Shown: positions 34,915-44,368, counted from the stretch's first letter. The stretch is DNA of 64,000 bases from an uncultured Faecalibacterium sp. (GCA_900551435.1 URVW01000001.1:1-64000), one strand, 5' to 3'. A program made the numbers and translations. Notes: a model not told the origin generated them from the letters alone.

Positions 34915-34943
34915 ATTATAGCACAATTTTCCAGAATTTGAAG
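34915..34943 (-). promoter_or_regulatory. promoter of the NSS transporter
   Basis: Minus-strand TATAAT (34915-34920) with extended TGC; TTCAAA lies 16 bases upstream (34937-34942). Confidence 0.7.
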
Positions 34944-35060
34944 GATGTTTTAACTTTTTGTGTCAAACATGGAAATTTTTCCTGATTTGTGGTACTATGA
35001 TGAAAAATATTTGTCATACTTTTCCGCAGTTTCTGGAAATTTGGAAAAGGAGGTCACACC

Positions 35061-36998
35061 ATGGAGATTTCCATTAAAACCAGCTTCAACGCCCTTCACT
35101 TTGATACCGCAATGTATTCGCGCCCAGCGTCTGAATGCTTTACCTGCCATACAGAGCTTTTTGAAGGCCAACCAAGCCTGAGTCGTGACTACCACCACGC
35201 CGATTATGGCCACCAGCACAATGACAGCAGCAATGCACTGGCTCACGCCGCCGGGGTACTTTCCACTCTAACGTCTATGTTAGAACAGAAAAAGCCAAAT
35301 ACAAACCTTACGAATTCTGACTTTCAAGAGCAGCTTCACCAGCTGACTCAGGATTACCGCAATTTCATGCGCTGCTTCCAGCTTGGCACAGCCACCGAAT
35401 GGAATAATCATTCACCAAAAGCCATCGCCCGTGATTTTACGGAAACGATGCTCCGTTTTTCTCAATTCAAATTCGTCTATTTTGCGTTACAGCCTTTCTA
35501 TAGTGTAGGATTTCTGACTCCCGAACGTCCTATTTCTGCGGAAGATTTTCCCGATTTCTATGATCTGATCCTCCGTGTCTCAGACTTTTTGATTCATCAG
35601 CAACATGCCGATTTTGGCCTCACACGCATGTTTTATCAGATTCTTTCCTCTGGTACAGAAACTCCTTTTGAAGGTTTCACTTCTGTGGATAGGGTCGTCT
35701 TTTCTCACTGGAAAGAGCATCGCAATGTTTACTTTGATATTCTTTCCGGTTATCCTGTCGTGCCAAGCTCTTCAGCAGCCTCTTCTCGTTTTGCTGGTAT
35801 CCGTGAACAGTTCAATCAGCTTCTCCCGGATTCCAACCGCGATACGCTTCAGCAGAGTACCTTTGACACTTTGGACCACTTTTTTGAAGCCCCCGTCGAT
35901 TCCCTTGACATGAATGAGCGGCGGGAATATTTTCTGATGGCAAACGTTCTTTTGCAGCGTTATATCGTCCTTCTGCTGTATCTTCTCTGGGCCAGCCCTG
36001 CCAGCATTCAAAAGAAGGAGAGGTCTGCCGTCTTAGGTAAACGGCAGTATCTTCTCCCCTATCAGTATTTGTACTTTTACGCGAAAAAGCTCAGGGACTC
36101 TGAAACCGATTATCTTAGGCTTCTGGATTATACCGCCGCTGCTCAGATTTCGCGTTTCCTTCTGCACAGTCTGTCTGCAGACGACTCCACCGAGACGGTT
36201 TGCTATTATACTTCACTGGACAATTTTGCATTCATGCTTCCCGACCATTGCACCGACGACCTTGCCGACCGCTGTGCCAAATTGACCATCATGCATTTGT
36301 CCTATATGAACGACCCCAACGAGGGCAAAATGCTTCAAAAAGCCCTCTATAAAACCGCAGATGTCCGTTCCGGGAACGAGCGTCTGGACCTCTCCACGCC
36401 GTATGTGTTTCTTAAATCCTTCTCACCACATCTGGACTATCTGCCCATGTGGGAAATGTACGGCGGCAAAGCACAGGGCTGCTGTGTTGTGCTGAACTGG
36501 AAAGAGAGCCTGTCCGATTCCAAACGCGCTGCTGTGCCGCTCTACCGCGTCTGTTACCTCAACCATGCGAACAATACTTACCGCATCAACGCTCTTGACA
36601 ATCCCGGCCTGACCAACTTGCCACAGTTCCGGAAGTGGTTTTCCCAGCTTCGACGCATTGCCCGCAAGTCCGGCATTGACCGCACCATTTTCAACCAACT
36701 GCTCGGCTCCCTGCTCTATCTGTTCAAGGATTCCAGCTACAGCTACGAGCGGGAACTTCGCATTGTGTATTCCTACAATCAAGCTCCGGAGAATCTGCTC
36801 CACACCAATCAGAAGCCGCCCAAGCTTTTTGTTCAGCCAGATTTCCACGTCCAAATCGACGAGCTGATTTTGGGTCCGAAGTTTGAGAACATTGCCGATC
36901 ATCTTCCCTATTTGCAGGAACAGCTGGATAAGATGGTCGAACCTTATCTGCTTCGCTCTGCGCCCCGCATTTCTCTTTCTAACATCGATTACCGCTGA
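35061..36998 (+). CDS. large protein with a C-terminal DUF2971 domain
   Basis: 645 residues; ATG 35061 behind AAAAGGAGG. The C-terminal 270 residues have DUF2971 signatures: YYTSLDNFAFML, HLSYMNDPNEGKML, YVFLKSFSPHLDYLPMWEMY GG, and a YERELRIVYS strand. DUF2971 appears in defence-island neighbourhoods and abortive-infection-type proteins, but its role is not established. The N-terminal 370 residues are helical and unrecognised; the family is usually shorter (about 250-300 residues), so this is an extended form. The divergent promoter region overlaps that of the NSS gene. Its composition (lower GC than its neighbours) suggests transfer. Confidence 0.7.
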   Translation: MEISIKTSFNALHFDTAMYSRPASECFTCHTELFEGQPSLSRDYHHADYGHQHNDSSNALAHAAGVLSTLTSMLEQKKPNTNLTNSDFQEQLHQLTQDYRNFMRCFQLGTATEWNNHSPKAIARDFTETMLRFSQFKFVYFALQPFYSVGFLTPERPISAEDFPDFYDLILRVSDFLIHQQHADFGLTRMFYQILSSGTETPFEGFTSVDRVVFSHWKEHRNVYFDILSGYPVVPSSSAASSRFAGIREQFNQLLPDSNRDTLQQSTFDTLDHFFEAPVDSLDMNERREYFLMANVLLQRYIVLLLYLLWASPASIQKKERSAVLGKRQYLLPYQYLYFYAKKLRDSETDYLRLLDYTAAAQISRFLLHSLSADDSTETVCYYTSLDNFAFMLPDHCTDDLADRCAKLTIMHLSYMNDPNEGKMLQKALYKTADVRSGNERLDLSTPYVFLKSFSPHLDYLPMWEMYGGKAQGCCVVLNWKESLSDSKRAAVPLYRVCYLNHANNTYRINALDNPGLTNLPQFRKWFSQLRRIARKSGIDRTIFNQLLGSLLYLFKDSSYSYERELRIVYSYNQAPENLLHTNQKPPKLFVQPDFHVQIDELILGPKFENIADHLPYLQEQLDKMVEPYLLRSAPRISLSNIDYR

Positions 36999-37006
36999 GG
37001 CCTTTT

Positions 37007-37489
37007 TCAGAACGTGAGCCGCATCTGATACCACGTCACGCCGCCGTGGACCGACTCGGAAACACCTTCGTTGACGAAACCGAACTTCGCGTAGTAGTGG
37101 ACCAGCCGGTCCTTGCAGGTCAGCACAAGGCCCTTGCGGCCCTGCGCCTTTGCGTCTGCGATAGCGCGTTCGAGCAGCCGGCCAGCAAAGCCCTGCTTCC
37201 GATACGCCGGAAGGGTGTTCACCCCGAAGATCATCTGCCATGCCCCGTTTTCGTTGTGAAAGGACGTATCGGCGTACATTTCATCTGTCAGGTCGGGCAG
37301 GTCCGTCACCATGCCGTCCACAAAGGAGACAAGCGTTTCCCCGTCGAACAGGAGCCAGAAGTGGTCCCCGTAGGCTCGCAGACGTTCCGCAAGCTCTTCG
37401 CGGGTCGCGGCCTCTGCCGCCGGGAAGCACGCGGCTTCCACCGCTGTGAGGGCGTCAAGGTCGCGTGCGGTTGCAGTTCGAAGAATCAT
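37007..37489 (-). CDS. GNAT-family N-acetyltransferase
   Basis: 160 residues; start 37489. It has VNTLPAYRKQGFAGRLLERA, the acetyl-CoA box, and ends VTWYQMRLTF. The C-terminal HYYAKFGFVNEGVSES segment fits arylalkylamine-type or generic GNAT proteins. The substrate is unknown. It is convergent with the DUF2971 gene, with eight bases between the stops. Confidence 0.85.
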   Translation of the reverse strand: MILRTATARDLDALTAVEAACFPAAEAATREELAERLRAYGDHFWLLFDGETLVSFVDGMVTDLPDLTDEMYADTSFHNENGAWQMIFGVNTLPAYRKQGFAGRLLERAIADAKAQGRKGLVLTCKDRLVHYYAKFGFVNEGVSESVHGGVTWYQMRLTF

Positions 37490-37508
37490 TTTTTAGAATT
37501 CCTTTCTT

Positions 37509-39210
37509 TTATCGGTTCAGTAACTTTACGCGGGAAATGTTCCCAGCTAGATCGATCCATGCATCGTAAGGGGAAAGCGTTGTATTCTGATAGCTGTTTT
37601 TCAACGCATCCGGCGCTGCAAAGCGTCGCTGCATCATCATATTTCCAAGCAAGATCCGTTCTCGGAACCGGAATCCCGGCAGGACCTCATACCCATTCGC
37701 TTCGGCGGAACAGGAAAGCACAAAGTGCACATGACGATTCGAGGTCCGTTGGACATTGAGCCACCGATAAAATCTATCGTAGACACTTTTATCTTTGGCT
37801 GCGGCCTTATCGTAAAGCGCTTGCAGATCATCCACAAGCACAACGGTCTCCCTTTCTGCTTCGAGCGAAATATTCTCGATTGATTTCAGGAACACAAAAA
37901 GGTTTTCCGGTCCAATATACGTTAAATCGGGTCCGCTTGGCATTGGATTTTGACCCTTTCCATCCAGGAAAAAGACCATACATTCTCTCGGCATCCGTTT
38001 CAACTGTCGGAGAATTTGCGAGATGAGGAAGGATTTTCCGCTTCGGTCTGTTCCTTCGATAAAAACGCAATCCATCTCGCGCAGAGAAAGCCCAACAGGC
38101 TGCAAGTCTGCATAGTCCAAGCCAAAGAGAATATTGCATCCGCTGCCCACCGCTTTTGCACGGACCTGTTCCAGCGAGAGCACCTCCGGCATGTTCCAGC
38201 TTTGCAAGTTCGCGGACACGCCGGACTTGTAGGAATTGGTCGCTTGTCAGGACGAGAAGGTTCTCCTTTCCATCCTTTGACGCAGCCTTTTGGGCCAGAA
38301 GCTCGATCAGCCGATAAATTTCAGACGGTGTTTCTGCATAAAGACAGCCCTCTGGGTCGTCGTTCGCCTGTAATATTTTTCTGCACCACGAAAACGACCG
38401 CGCAGCTTTCCCGGCATTGAGAATGCAGACCCGAAGGTCCTCTTCACTGTGGAACACGACCGCATTCATGAGGACGCTGTTGAACACTGTTTCTTTCTGC
38501 GGACCATTTTCTATCCCATTGCCTGTGAACCACTCCTGCAGCCGAAGAAGCTTCTGGACCTTGATTTGATGGTCTTTCGGCAGCGGGAACTTGTCCACCC
38601 TAGCCGATTTCAAGATCATTTTTTGCGTTCCATTTTGGTATGTATAAATGCGTGAAGAGGGTGTATCTTCCTTTGTGCACGGCTCAAGCTGCGGAAAGTC
38701 CGCCCGATTTTTCAGCGTTTCCACATCCTCTAGTGGTTTATACTCAAGCGAGACATTTTTGATATCAAAAAAACTCAGCTTTCCATCGCACTTTACAAGG
38801 TCGATCGTCGAAACTTCCTCGGCCTCATCAAAAAACACCGCCGCCGCGTTTTGCCCGCTGTGGACAGAACTTTGCAGCACACGGCAGAGCGACCGAAGCT
38901 CCGGATATGGAAATGCCATCAGGCAGACACTTTTCCCATGCTGAAGATACCTTCGTGCACTGGAGAAAACAGACTCTCCGATAATTTTCCCGAAGCAGCG
39001 CGGGTTTGTCAGCGCATAGACATCCACACACCGCACAAATTCCCGATAGTGCTCTGCCAGCGGCCATTCTTCCGGAAAATCATTTGGGTCTTCCAGCAAG
39101 ATCATCGCCTCTGGGTCCTGCACCAGCACGTTTCTCACAAACTGAACGAACTCTATCCGATTTCCGTTCACCACGATCGACGGATGGAGCAGATAAAAAT
39201 CGAATCGCAT
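37509..39210 (-). pseudogene. EssC/FtsK-like ATPase of a type VII-like locus, frameshifted
   Basis: Two minus-strand frames (39210 to about 38205, and about 38219 to 37509) join into 566 residues if one A near 38203 is removed (RELASWNMPEVLSLEQV). The second half has GLDYADLQPVGLSL, Walker A GTDRSGKSFL and Walker B VVLVDDL, as in the terminal ATPase domain of EssC/EccC. The joining region LASWNMPEVLSLEQV matches the linker between EssC domains. The first half has a degenerate unit (ENLLVLTSDQFLQV). The protein is shorter than full EssC (about 1400 residues) and lacks FHA and membrane parts, so it may be a reduced form. It should drive export of the WXG100-type proteins encoded upstream. Confidence 0.65.
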
Positions 39211-39230
39211 GAATTCCCCCCTTCCCGTGC

Positions 39231-39932
39231 TCAGTGATCCATCAACGTTTCAAGGTCCATTTTCTCCAAGTCAACCCCCTCCTCCATCAGTTTTTTCATG
39301 CGGGCTTCCACCTGCTTCATCAGCCGCCGCTTGGCTTCTTCCTGCGTTTCCGCATTGGCCCGCTTCGAGCGGCTGGCGGAGTCCAGCAGGTCTTGATAGG
39401 CTTCTGGCTGAAACTCAAGATTTTCGCGGTTCTGCATCAGCCGATGCAGACTGGAAAGAAACGCTTTGTCTTCTTCCGGGACCTCGTCTCTGTTCTTTTT
39501 GCCATAGAACAACATCACATATTCCATCAACTGACCCAGAAAGGGGTCTTTGCGGTAATTACGGAGCACTAAATTAAAGAATGTGTACACATTCCAATCG
39601 GCGTCTTTTTTGCATAGGTCCTTCCGGACTTCCTGCATCATCATCGACAGGATATAGGATTGCTTCACTCCCATCTCTGACGAAACGCCCAAGACCTGTT
39701 CCTGCTTCAGAAACAGCGCATTATCATCCAAAACCTGCCGAAACTCATAGCCATCAAGCGGCGGCTGTGTGAACAGCTTTTCAAACACGACCTGATACCG
39801 TTCCTTTGGAATTTTCTCCTGATTCTGGAACAGCTGGATATAGGTATCCAGAGTTGGGCGGGATAACCCCAGCCGGTCTGCCAGCTCTCGTTGGGTCATG
39901 TGGATGGTTTTTAGATATTCTTTAATTTCCAT
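39231..39932 (-). CDS. HTH-domain protein of the type VII-like locus
   Basis: 233 residues; start 39932. The N-terminus has TQRELADRLGLSRPTLDTYI Q, a clear helix-turn-helix. The rest is helical, with a charged coiled coil (about 170-230). A DNA-binding role is likely, perhaps regulation of the locus. It overlaps no neighbour and lies between the toxin-like gene and the ATPase gene. Confidence 0.75.
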   Translation of the reverse strand: MEIKEYLKTIHMTQRELADRLGLSRPTLDTYIQLFQNQEKIPKERYQVVFEKLFTQPPLDGYEFRQVLDDNALFLKQEQVLGVSSEMGVKQSYILSMMMQEVRKDLCKKDADWNVYTFFNLVLRNYRKDPFLGQLMEYVMLFYGKKNRDEVPEEDKAFLSSLHRLMQNRENLEFQPEAYQDLLDSASRSKRANAETQEEAKRRLMKQVEARMKKLMEEGVDLEKMDLETLMDH

Positions 39933-39950
39933 ACGTTGTTGTTTAACTTT

Positions 39951-41009
39951 CTATCCTTTGTTCGGTTCCACGATCGAGAACAGCCTATGCAGCCCCCAGT
40001 TGGTCACACAGCCAATGCCTATTCCGAATGCCATCGCGGTTCCTCCTGTCAGGGCAACGCCAGCCACAGTGAGTCCAGTCAATGCCGCGCCTGTGATTGC
40101 CCCGGTCATTCCGCCGATCAGGGTTTCTTTTCCAACGGTGTTCAAATATTCTTTTCCCGTGATTTCCTGATTCAGCAGCAGCCCAAGGTTTGCGACGGCT
40201 TCGATTCCACCGCTCAGTACCGCACTCACCGCACCCGATGCTGCAGCACTTTTCACGACCGCACTTTTCTTCAAAACTTCCTTCGAATTTGAGAGGGCTG
40301 CATTTGCAACTTCACGTGTTTCCCCGTAACTGATCCCGCCCGCCTTTTGGCCCGTTTCCTTTGCCATCTCGTCGGTAAAAACCAGTGTTTTGCCTTTGTA
40401 TGCGCCATTCAATTTGTCGATTGCTTTTTTCGCATACTCCTTGAGCTTCGTCGCCTTTAGCTCAAAGACCTCCAGGACCTTTTCTCCCTTTTTGAGGAGC
40501 ACATCGGAACCCGTCTTGTTCGAACCATCTACCACAGCTTTCGTGAACAGCTTATGGTTCAGGCCCATATTGAGTTTGTCTGCATACATCACCTCAAACG
40601 CAAATCCATGCAGCTGCGCCGCCTTTTTTCGGTACAAAGCCGATCTCCAGGCATTCAACGAAACAGACGCCGCCGAATGTCCGACCACAGACGAAAACAT
40701 GCCGTCCAAGCTTCCCTTGATCGCATCTCTTCCCCAGATGGCCGCCCTCACATAAAATGGGTCATAGCTTCGATCCACCTGTTTCAACGTCTGTGTTGTT
40801 TCTTCAAATGACGATGCTGCATCATTTAACCGAACCTTACAACTTGCCAGCCGCTTTGCTGCATCCGTACAGCGAAGGGAGCCAGCAGCATTGCCCGACG
40901 TCAGGAAGATCAGATTTGCGCTGTTCAGTGCGCTGATCGCTTCCCCAACGCTGGCCTTCGAAGCATTGAGGTAAAACTTCACTTCATCCGACTCGCTCAC
41001 GCTAATCAT
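39951..41009 (-). CDS. toxin-like protein with a PD-(D/E)XK nuclease motif
   Basis: 352 residues; start 41009 behind AAGGAGGG. The first 110 residues are helical (coiled-coil style with no WxG motif), like LXG/WXG-type delivery domains. Residues about 150-230 have HGFAFEVMYADKLNMG ... GSDVLLKKGEKVLEVFELK, the D-x(n)-E-x-K layout of PD-(D/E)XK nucleases. The last 100 residues are Gly/Ala/Leu-rich and hydrophobic (GGMTGAITGAALTGLTVAG), possibly for membrane passage. The function as a secreted DNase toxin is inferred. The adjacent small genes may encode an immunity protein or chaperones. Confidence 0.65.
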   Translation of the reverse strand: MISVSESDEVKFYLNASKASVGEAISALNSANLIFLTSGNAAGSLRCTDAAKRLASCKVRLNDAASSFEETTQTLKQVDRSYDPFYVRAAIWGRDAIKGSLDGMFSSVVGHSAASVSLNAWRSALYRKKAAQLHGFAFEVMYADKLNMGLNHKLFTKAVVDGSNKTGSDVLLKKGEKVLEVFELKATKLKEYAKKAIDKLNGAYKGKTLVFTDEMAKETGQKAGGISYGETREVANAALSNSKEVLKKSAVVKSAAASGAVSAVLSGGIEAVANLGLLLNQEITGKEYLNTVGKETLIGGMTGAITGAALTGLTVAGVALTGGTAMAFGIGIGCVTNWGLHRLFSIVEPNKG

Positions 41010-41038
41010 GGTCTTCCCTCCTTCATCACGCTGCCCTC

Positions 41039-41248
41039 TCAGCGATACAGTCGATTTCTTACGGATGAGATCTCCTGATACAACTGCTCGATCACCTCTT
41101 GATAAGCCTCAAAGCTCTGGCCCGAAAACTTCACCTGAAGCTCATTCTTCGCGCGCAGAAGGCTCCGCATGGCCTCGCACAACGCTTCGTCAGCTTCCGC
41201 GACCAGCCGTTCAGCTTTTTCCTGTTCGTAGCTCGGATTCACGTCCAT
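41039..41248 (-). CDS. small helical protein of the type VII-like locus
   Basis: 69 residues. The start at 41248 is preferred over the GTG-like frame to 41290, which overlaps the next gene. Sequence MDVNPSYEQEKAERLVAEAD and on is a pair of amphipathic helices with the length of a WXG-type partner, but it has no WxG. It lies between the toxin-like gene and the unknown gene at 41253. It may be a chaperone or an antitoxin. Confidence 0.55.
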   Translation of the reverse strand: MDVNPSYEQEKAERLVAEADEALCEAMRSLLRAKNELQVKFSGQSFEAYQEVIEQLYQEISSVRNRLYR

Positions 41249-41252
41249 GGTA

Positions 41253-41993
41253 TCATCTCTCTTGTTCGATCTGTTTTTGGAAGAACTCAAAAAAGGTTGT
41301 GAGCTGACGCTCGTAGTCTTTTTCCGGAAGTTTTTGCACGAGGATCGGACGCTGATCTTTGCTGAGTTCCTGCCGCATTGCTGTCAGCCACACTCGACCG
41401 TCGCTGCCCGGAAATGCCGCAAACATCGAAAGCACTCCATCCTCTGGGTCGTCGCTGTCCGGTGCATGAAGTGTTACTCGAAACAAACGGTTCTTTTCCA
41501 ACGCCCGATGGTAACTCTTCTGGTATTCTTCCGGAAGGTGGTCTGGGTCGAAGCCCTCCGCCTTTTGGTCTGCATCCGTTTTGCCAAGTCCTTTTCCCAG
41601 TACTTCATATAGTTTTACCGGCGAACTTTTCGTATCAGAAATCGCAGCCTCCACCAAGCTGTCCTCGTCCTGTCCCAAATGAATGAGCACCAGCATATGA
41701 CGGTGGTTTGGCAGATAATACAGGCTTAAAACGGACTCCATCTCCTGAACGCGAGGCGCTTCGATGCTGACAGCCACCTTGCTTTCCAGAAAGCTCTGGA
41801 TCAAAACCTGCCAGTTCGGAGACAGACGAAGTCCCTCGACTTCCGAATCGTAAAAAACATACGCTTCGTCGATCAATTCTTTCAGAACTTTCTCGGTCGG
41901 AGAGCGTCTTGTCTGCGGGTTGAACATCTCCAGCAATGCCGCAAGATGCTTCCACTTCAACGTATACGCTTGCTGATACAACAGCTCAAACAT
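41253..41993 (-). CDS. unknown protein of the type VII-like locus
   Basis: 246 residues; start 41993. No motif is recognised. It contains polar mixed alpha/beta segments with HRHMLVLIHLGQDEDSL and a C-terminal helix. It overlaps the next gene (41986) by eight bases, so the two are co-translated. It may be an accessory or chaperone protein; EspG-type chaperones have this size, but I see no specific similarity. Confidence 0.55.
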   Translation of the reverse strand: MFELLYQQAYTLKWKHLAALLEMFNPQTRRSPTEKVLKELIDEAYVFYDSEVEGLRLSPNWQVLIQSFLESKVAVSIEAPRVQEMESVLSLYYLPNHRHMLVLIHLGQDEDSLVEAAISDTKSSPVKLYEVLGKGLGKTDADQKAEGFDPDHLPEEYQKSYHRALEKNRLFRVTLHAPDSDDPEDGVLSMFAAFPGSDGRVWLTAMRQELSKDQRPILVQKLPEKDYERQLTTFFEFFQKQIEQER

Positions 41994-42597
41994 CGTGTTC
42001 TCCTCCCAGCGAAAAGAATTCCTGTGGTGTGGCTACCGTGTCATATTCCTTTGAAGCAATCATCTTTGCCAGCGGCAGCGAAATTTCTTCTTGAAAAAAC
42101 CGCTTCAAAAACACGTTCAGCTGTTCCGTGCCGCCTTTCTGCGTCTGTCCAGACCCCGTCCGATAGGAAACGGTAAAGTAAGAACGTTTCAAATGCTTCT
42201 CCGGAACGGGCAGCTGTGCGCCGATTTCCTTTTCCGCGCCTTCCTGCCGGATGGCAACGAGATGAATCGGCATCATTCGGAAGCTTTGGCTATCCCACTG
42301 TCTGATTTGCGCGATCTGCTGCGCCAATACAGAGCTGAGCAACGCATCTGCATCCATCCCTCGGGCAAAAAATTCTCCGGAAATGCACGGCTCCATAGCA
42401 GGGATCGTACAGAAATTTTTCGCACCGATTTTTTCCGTCGTGTTAACGATCAGATTCAGTTTTCCGTGCCGACTCACAAAATAATCGCAGCATTCGCTGA
42501 GAAGATTCCGAAATTCCGTCTGCTGTCTTTTCCAGACCTGCTCTGTCGGCACTTCATAATAGAGAAGAATGATCGCCAATGGGTATCTCTGATACAT
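41986..42597 (-). CDS. unknown protein of the type VII-like locus
   Basis: 203 residues; start 42597. No motif is recognised. A hydrophobic start (YPLAIILLYYEVPTEQV) is not a clean signal. It overlaps the following gene by eight bases and lies downstream of the WXG100-type genes. A hairpin at 42608-42644 separates them. Confidence 0.55.
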   Translation of the reverse strand: MYQRYPLAIILLYYEVPTEQVWKRQQTEFRNLLSECCDYFVSRHGKLNLIVNTTEKIGAKNFCTIPAMEPCISGEFFARGMDADALLSSVLAQQIAQIRQWDSQSFRMMPIHLVAIRQEGAEKEIGAQLPVPEKHLKRSYFTVSYRTGSGQTQKGGTEQLNVFLKRFFQEEISLPLAKMIASKEYDTVATPQEFFSLGGEHDV

Positions 42598-42607
42598 TGC
42601 TCCGCTC

Positions 42608-42644
42608 CATCGACAACGATCCCCTCATCCAAAGATCAGGGGAT
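42608..42644 (-). terminator. hairpin between the WXG100-type genes and downstream genes
   Basis: A stem GACGATCCCCTGA/TCAGGGGATCGTC-like (one or two mismatches) lies directly after the WXG100-type gene, with no T-run. It may partly terminate or stabilise the upstream mRNA and so raise WXG100 expression. Confidence 0.55.
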
Positions 42645-42663
42645 CGTCACCTTGTTTTATCGT

Positions 42664-42996
42664 TTATTCCACACTAGAAATCGGCGTCACACCGCCAAAC
42701 TCAGACGAAACCGACTTAGCGATCTCCTGATCCTGAAACACCAGCTGCGATGCACCCTTTCCGATCGCATCCGCATAGGCATGAAGCAGATTGCCCATAG
42801 GCGTCACCACACATCGGTTCATCTGGTTTGCCACATCCAGATAGGCATTTGCCGCGTATCCGTGCCAGAACGTCGTCAGTGTGTTCAGGTCCCTTACAAG
42901 CGTGCTCTGAAGCTCCATCAGTTCTGTATAACAAGCATTCAGCGCCTCGATATCCGATTGGATCGTTTCTTCCGGCAGATTGATATGTCCCGTCAT
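42664..42996 (-). CDS. WXG100-type secreted protein
   Basis: 110 residues; start 42996. Two helices joined by FWHGYAA, the W-x-G turn of ESAT-6/WXG100 proteins, at about residue 44. Length and composition match. Such proteins dimerise and are exported by EssC-type ATPases. It follows the WXG-like gene at 43012 and precedes the ATPase gene, as in T7SSb loci. Confidence 0.8.
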   Translation of the reverse strand: MTGHINLPEETIQSDIEALNACYTELMELQSTLVRDLNTLTTFWHGYAANAYLDVANQMNRCVVTPMGNLLHAYADAIGKGASQLVFQDQEIAKSVSSEFGGVTPISSVE

Positions 42997-43011
42997 CTCT
43001 TACTTCCCTCC

Positions 43012-43305
43012 TTATACACGAAACCGCCAACGAATCTGCCCTGCTTCGCGCTCATCTGCTTCTGTCATCGTCACCTGCGCACGTTTCAACGACGACGCCA
43101 TTTCCTCCAGAAGCTCCTTCATCTTGATATAGTTTCCCTGATTGCTTTCATTTGCCGCATTGAATGCCGTCTGCGTCTGTGATACAAACGCGGTATTCAT
43201 TTCGGCGATGATGCTGTTCAGCTTTGTGTAGGTCCTCACCCATGTCTGTGCTTCGCTTTCCAGCCGAACCGCAATGTTATTGGCTTCTTCCGGTCTGTAG
43301 ATCAT
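43012..43305 (-). CDS. WXG100-like protein lacking the WxG turn
   Basis: 97 residues. The start at 43305 has GGAGGG upstream; the longer frame to 43362 includes promoter sequence. Two long helices are joined by AFVSQTQTAF instead of WxG. The size and place beside a WXG100-type gene suggest the heterodimer partner. It opens the locus and lies directly downstream of the promoter at 43351. Confidence 0.7.
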   Translation of the reverse strand: MIYRPEEANNIAVRLESEAQTWVRTYTKLNSIIAEMNTAFVSQTQTAFNAANESNQGNYIKMKELLEEMASSLKRAQVTMTEADEREAGQIRWRFRV

Positions 43306-43350
43306 CTTTATCCCTCCGATCTTTTGTCTGCCGCTTCGTTCTGTAGCCTC

Positions 43351-43417
43351 ACTATACATCAAAAAGAATCAAGAATCAAGTAAAATTGTAAAAATTAATA
43401 GCTTTTTTTACAATTTT
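43351..43417 (-). promoter_or_regulatory. type VII-like locus promoter with an upstream inverted repeat
   Basis: Minus-strand TTGATT (43374-43379), 17 bases, TATAGT (43351-43356). Upstream a perfect 13-base inverted repeat AAAATTGTAAAAA/TTTTTACAATTTT (43382-43394 and 43405-43417) could be an operator. Confidence 0.75.
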
Positions 43418-43927
43418 GCATCCTTCATAATTTTGAAAGTCAACGATTGTGTCATCTGCCGCTTTCTTTCGACAGACATAAAATTTTGCTGGAAAGATTC
43501 AGAGAATTCTCTCTATGAAACTATCACGGCCTGTTTTGTGATGTCATGATGTCAAAAAACCAGAAAGTTTGGAAAGGCTTTTCTTTTTGAAACGCTCTTT
43601 TTTGCACTTTTGTTCTTGCGCATGGATTGTTTTTGCAGCGAAAACACTTTCGCTCGATAAATCAAAAATATTTTTCGTTTTCATCGAAGGTTGCATCCAA
43701 GTTTTCGCCGTTCTTCACAAAATAAAGGTCATACTTTCTCGTTCAAACTCGTCAAAAAAGAGGATTTTCTCTTGACAAGCCCTATTTCGGCGCGGTAAAA
43801 CTATATTGGAAAGTTTGAAACTGGTTTGGTAGGAATACACTTCAAAATTGAAATTGTCCGTCCCATAACTTCATTTCGCAAAAGTTCCTGACCGCATCAC
43901 GACACTAAGGCAAAGGAGAGAGTGCAT
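43418..43927. other. AT-rich gene-free stretch before mgsA
   Basis: No gene is visible. A possible plus-strand TTGACA at about 43773 is followed at 18 bases by TAAAAC, a weak promoter for mgsA. Runs of T and A suggest a boundary between the type VII-like locus and the core genome. The segment contains no clear tRNA or att sequence. Confidence 0.45.
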
Positions 43928-44368
43928 ATGACGATCGCAATTCTCGCACACGATTCCCGCAAAGAACTCGCCCTTCAGTTTTGCACCGCATACAGTGGGA
44001 TCCTTTCCCGCAACACAGTCATTGCCACCGGGACCACCGGCCGCATGTTGAATCAGACCACCGGCTTGCCGGTCCATTGCTACCTCTCCGGACGGCTGGG
44101 CGGCATCCAGCAGATCACCGCCCGCGTCGCCTGTGACGAGGTCGATCTCGTCCTGTTCTTCCGCGACCCGCTCAAGGCAGACAATGGCAATTCTACCGAA
44201 CAGAACCTGCTTCGTCTGTGCGATATGCACAGCGTACCCATCGCCACCAACATCGCAACGGCCGAAGTGCTGCTGCGCGGACTCGATCAGGGCGACTTGG
44301 ATTACCGCGAGGGGATGCACCCCGCGGTGGTCGAGCCGCTGGCCGAGCGTCCCCGCGCTGTGTGCTGA
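43928..44368 (+). CDS. mgsA: methylglyoxal synthase
   Basis: 146 residues; start ATG 43928 behind AAAGGAGAG (a GTG lies two codons upstream). HDSRKEL at the N-terminus, GTTGRML, LSGRLGGIQQI and FFRDPL match the family, with catalytic residues (His/Asp in HDSRK) in place. It makes methylglyoxal from dihydroxyacetone phosphate as a glycolytic overflow bypass. Monocistronic. Confidence 0.93.
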   Translation: MTIAILAHDSRKELALQFCTAYSGILSRNTVIATGTTGRMLNQTTGLPVHCYLSGRLGGIQQITARVACDEVDLVLFFRDPLKADNGNSTEQNLLRLCDMHSVPIATNIATAEVLLRGLDQGDLDYREGMHPAVVEPLAERPRAVC

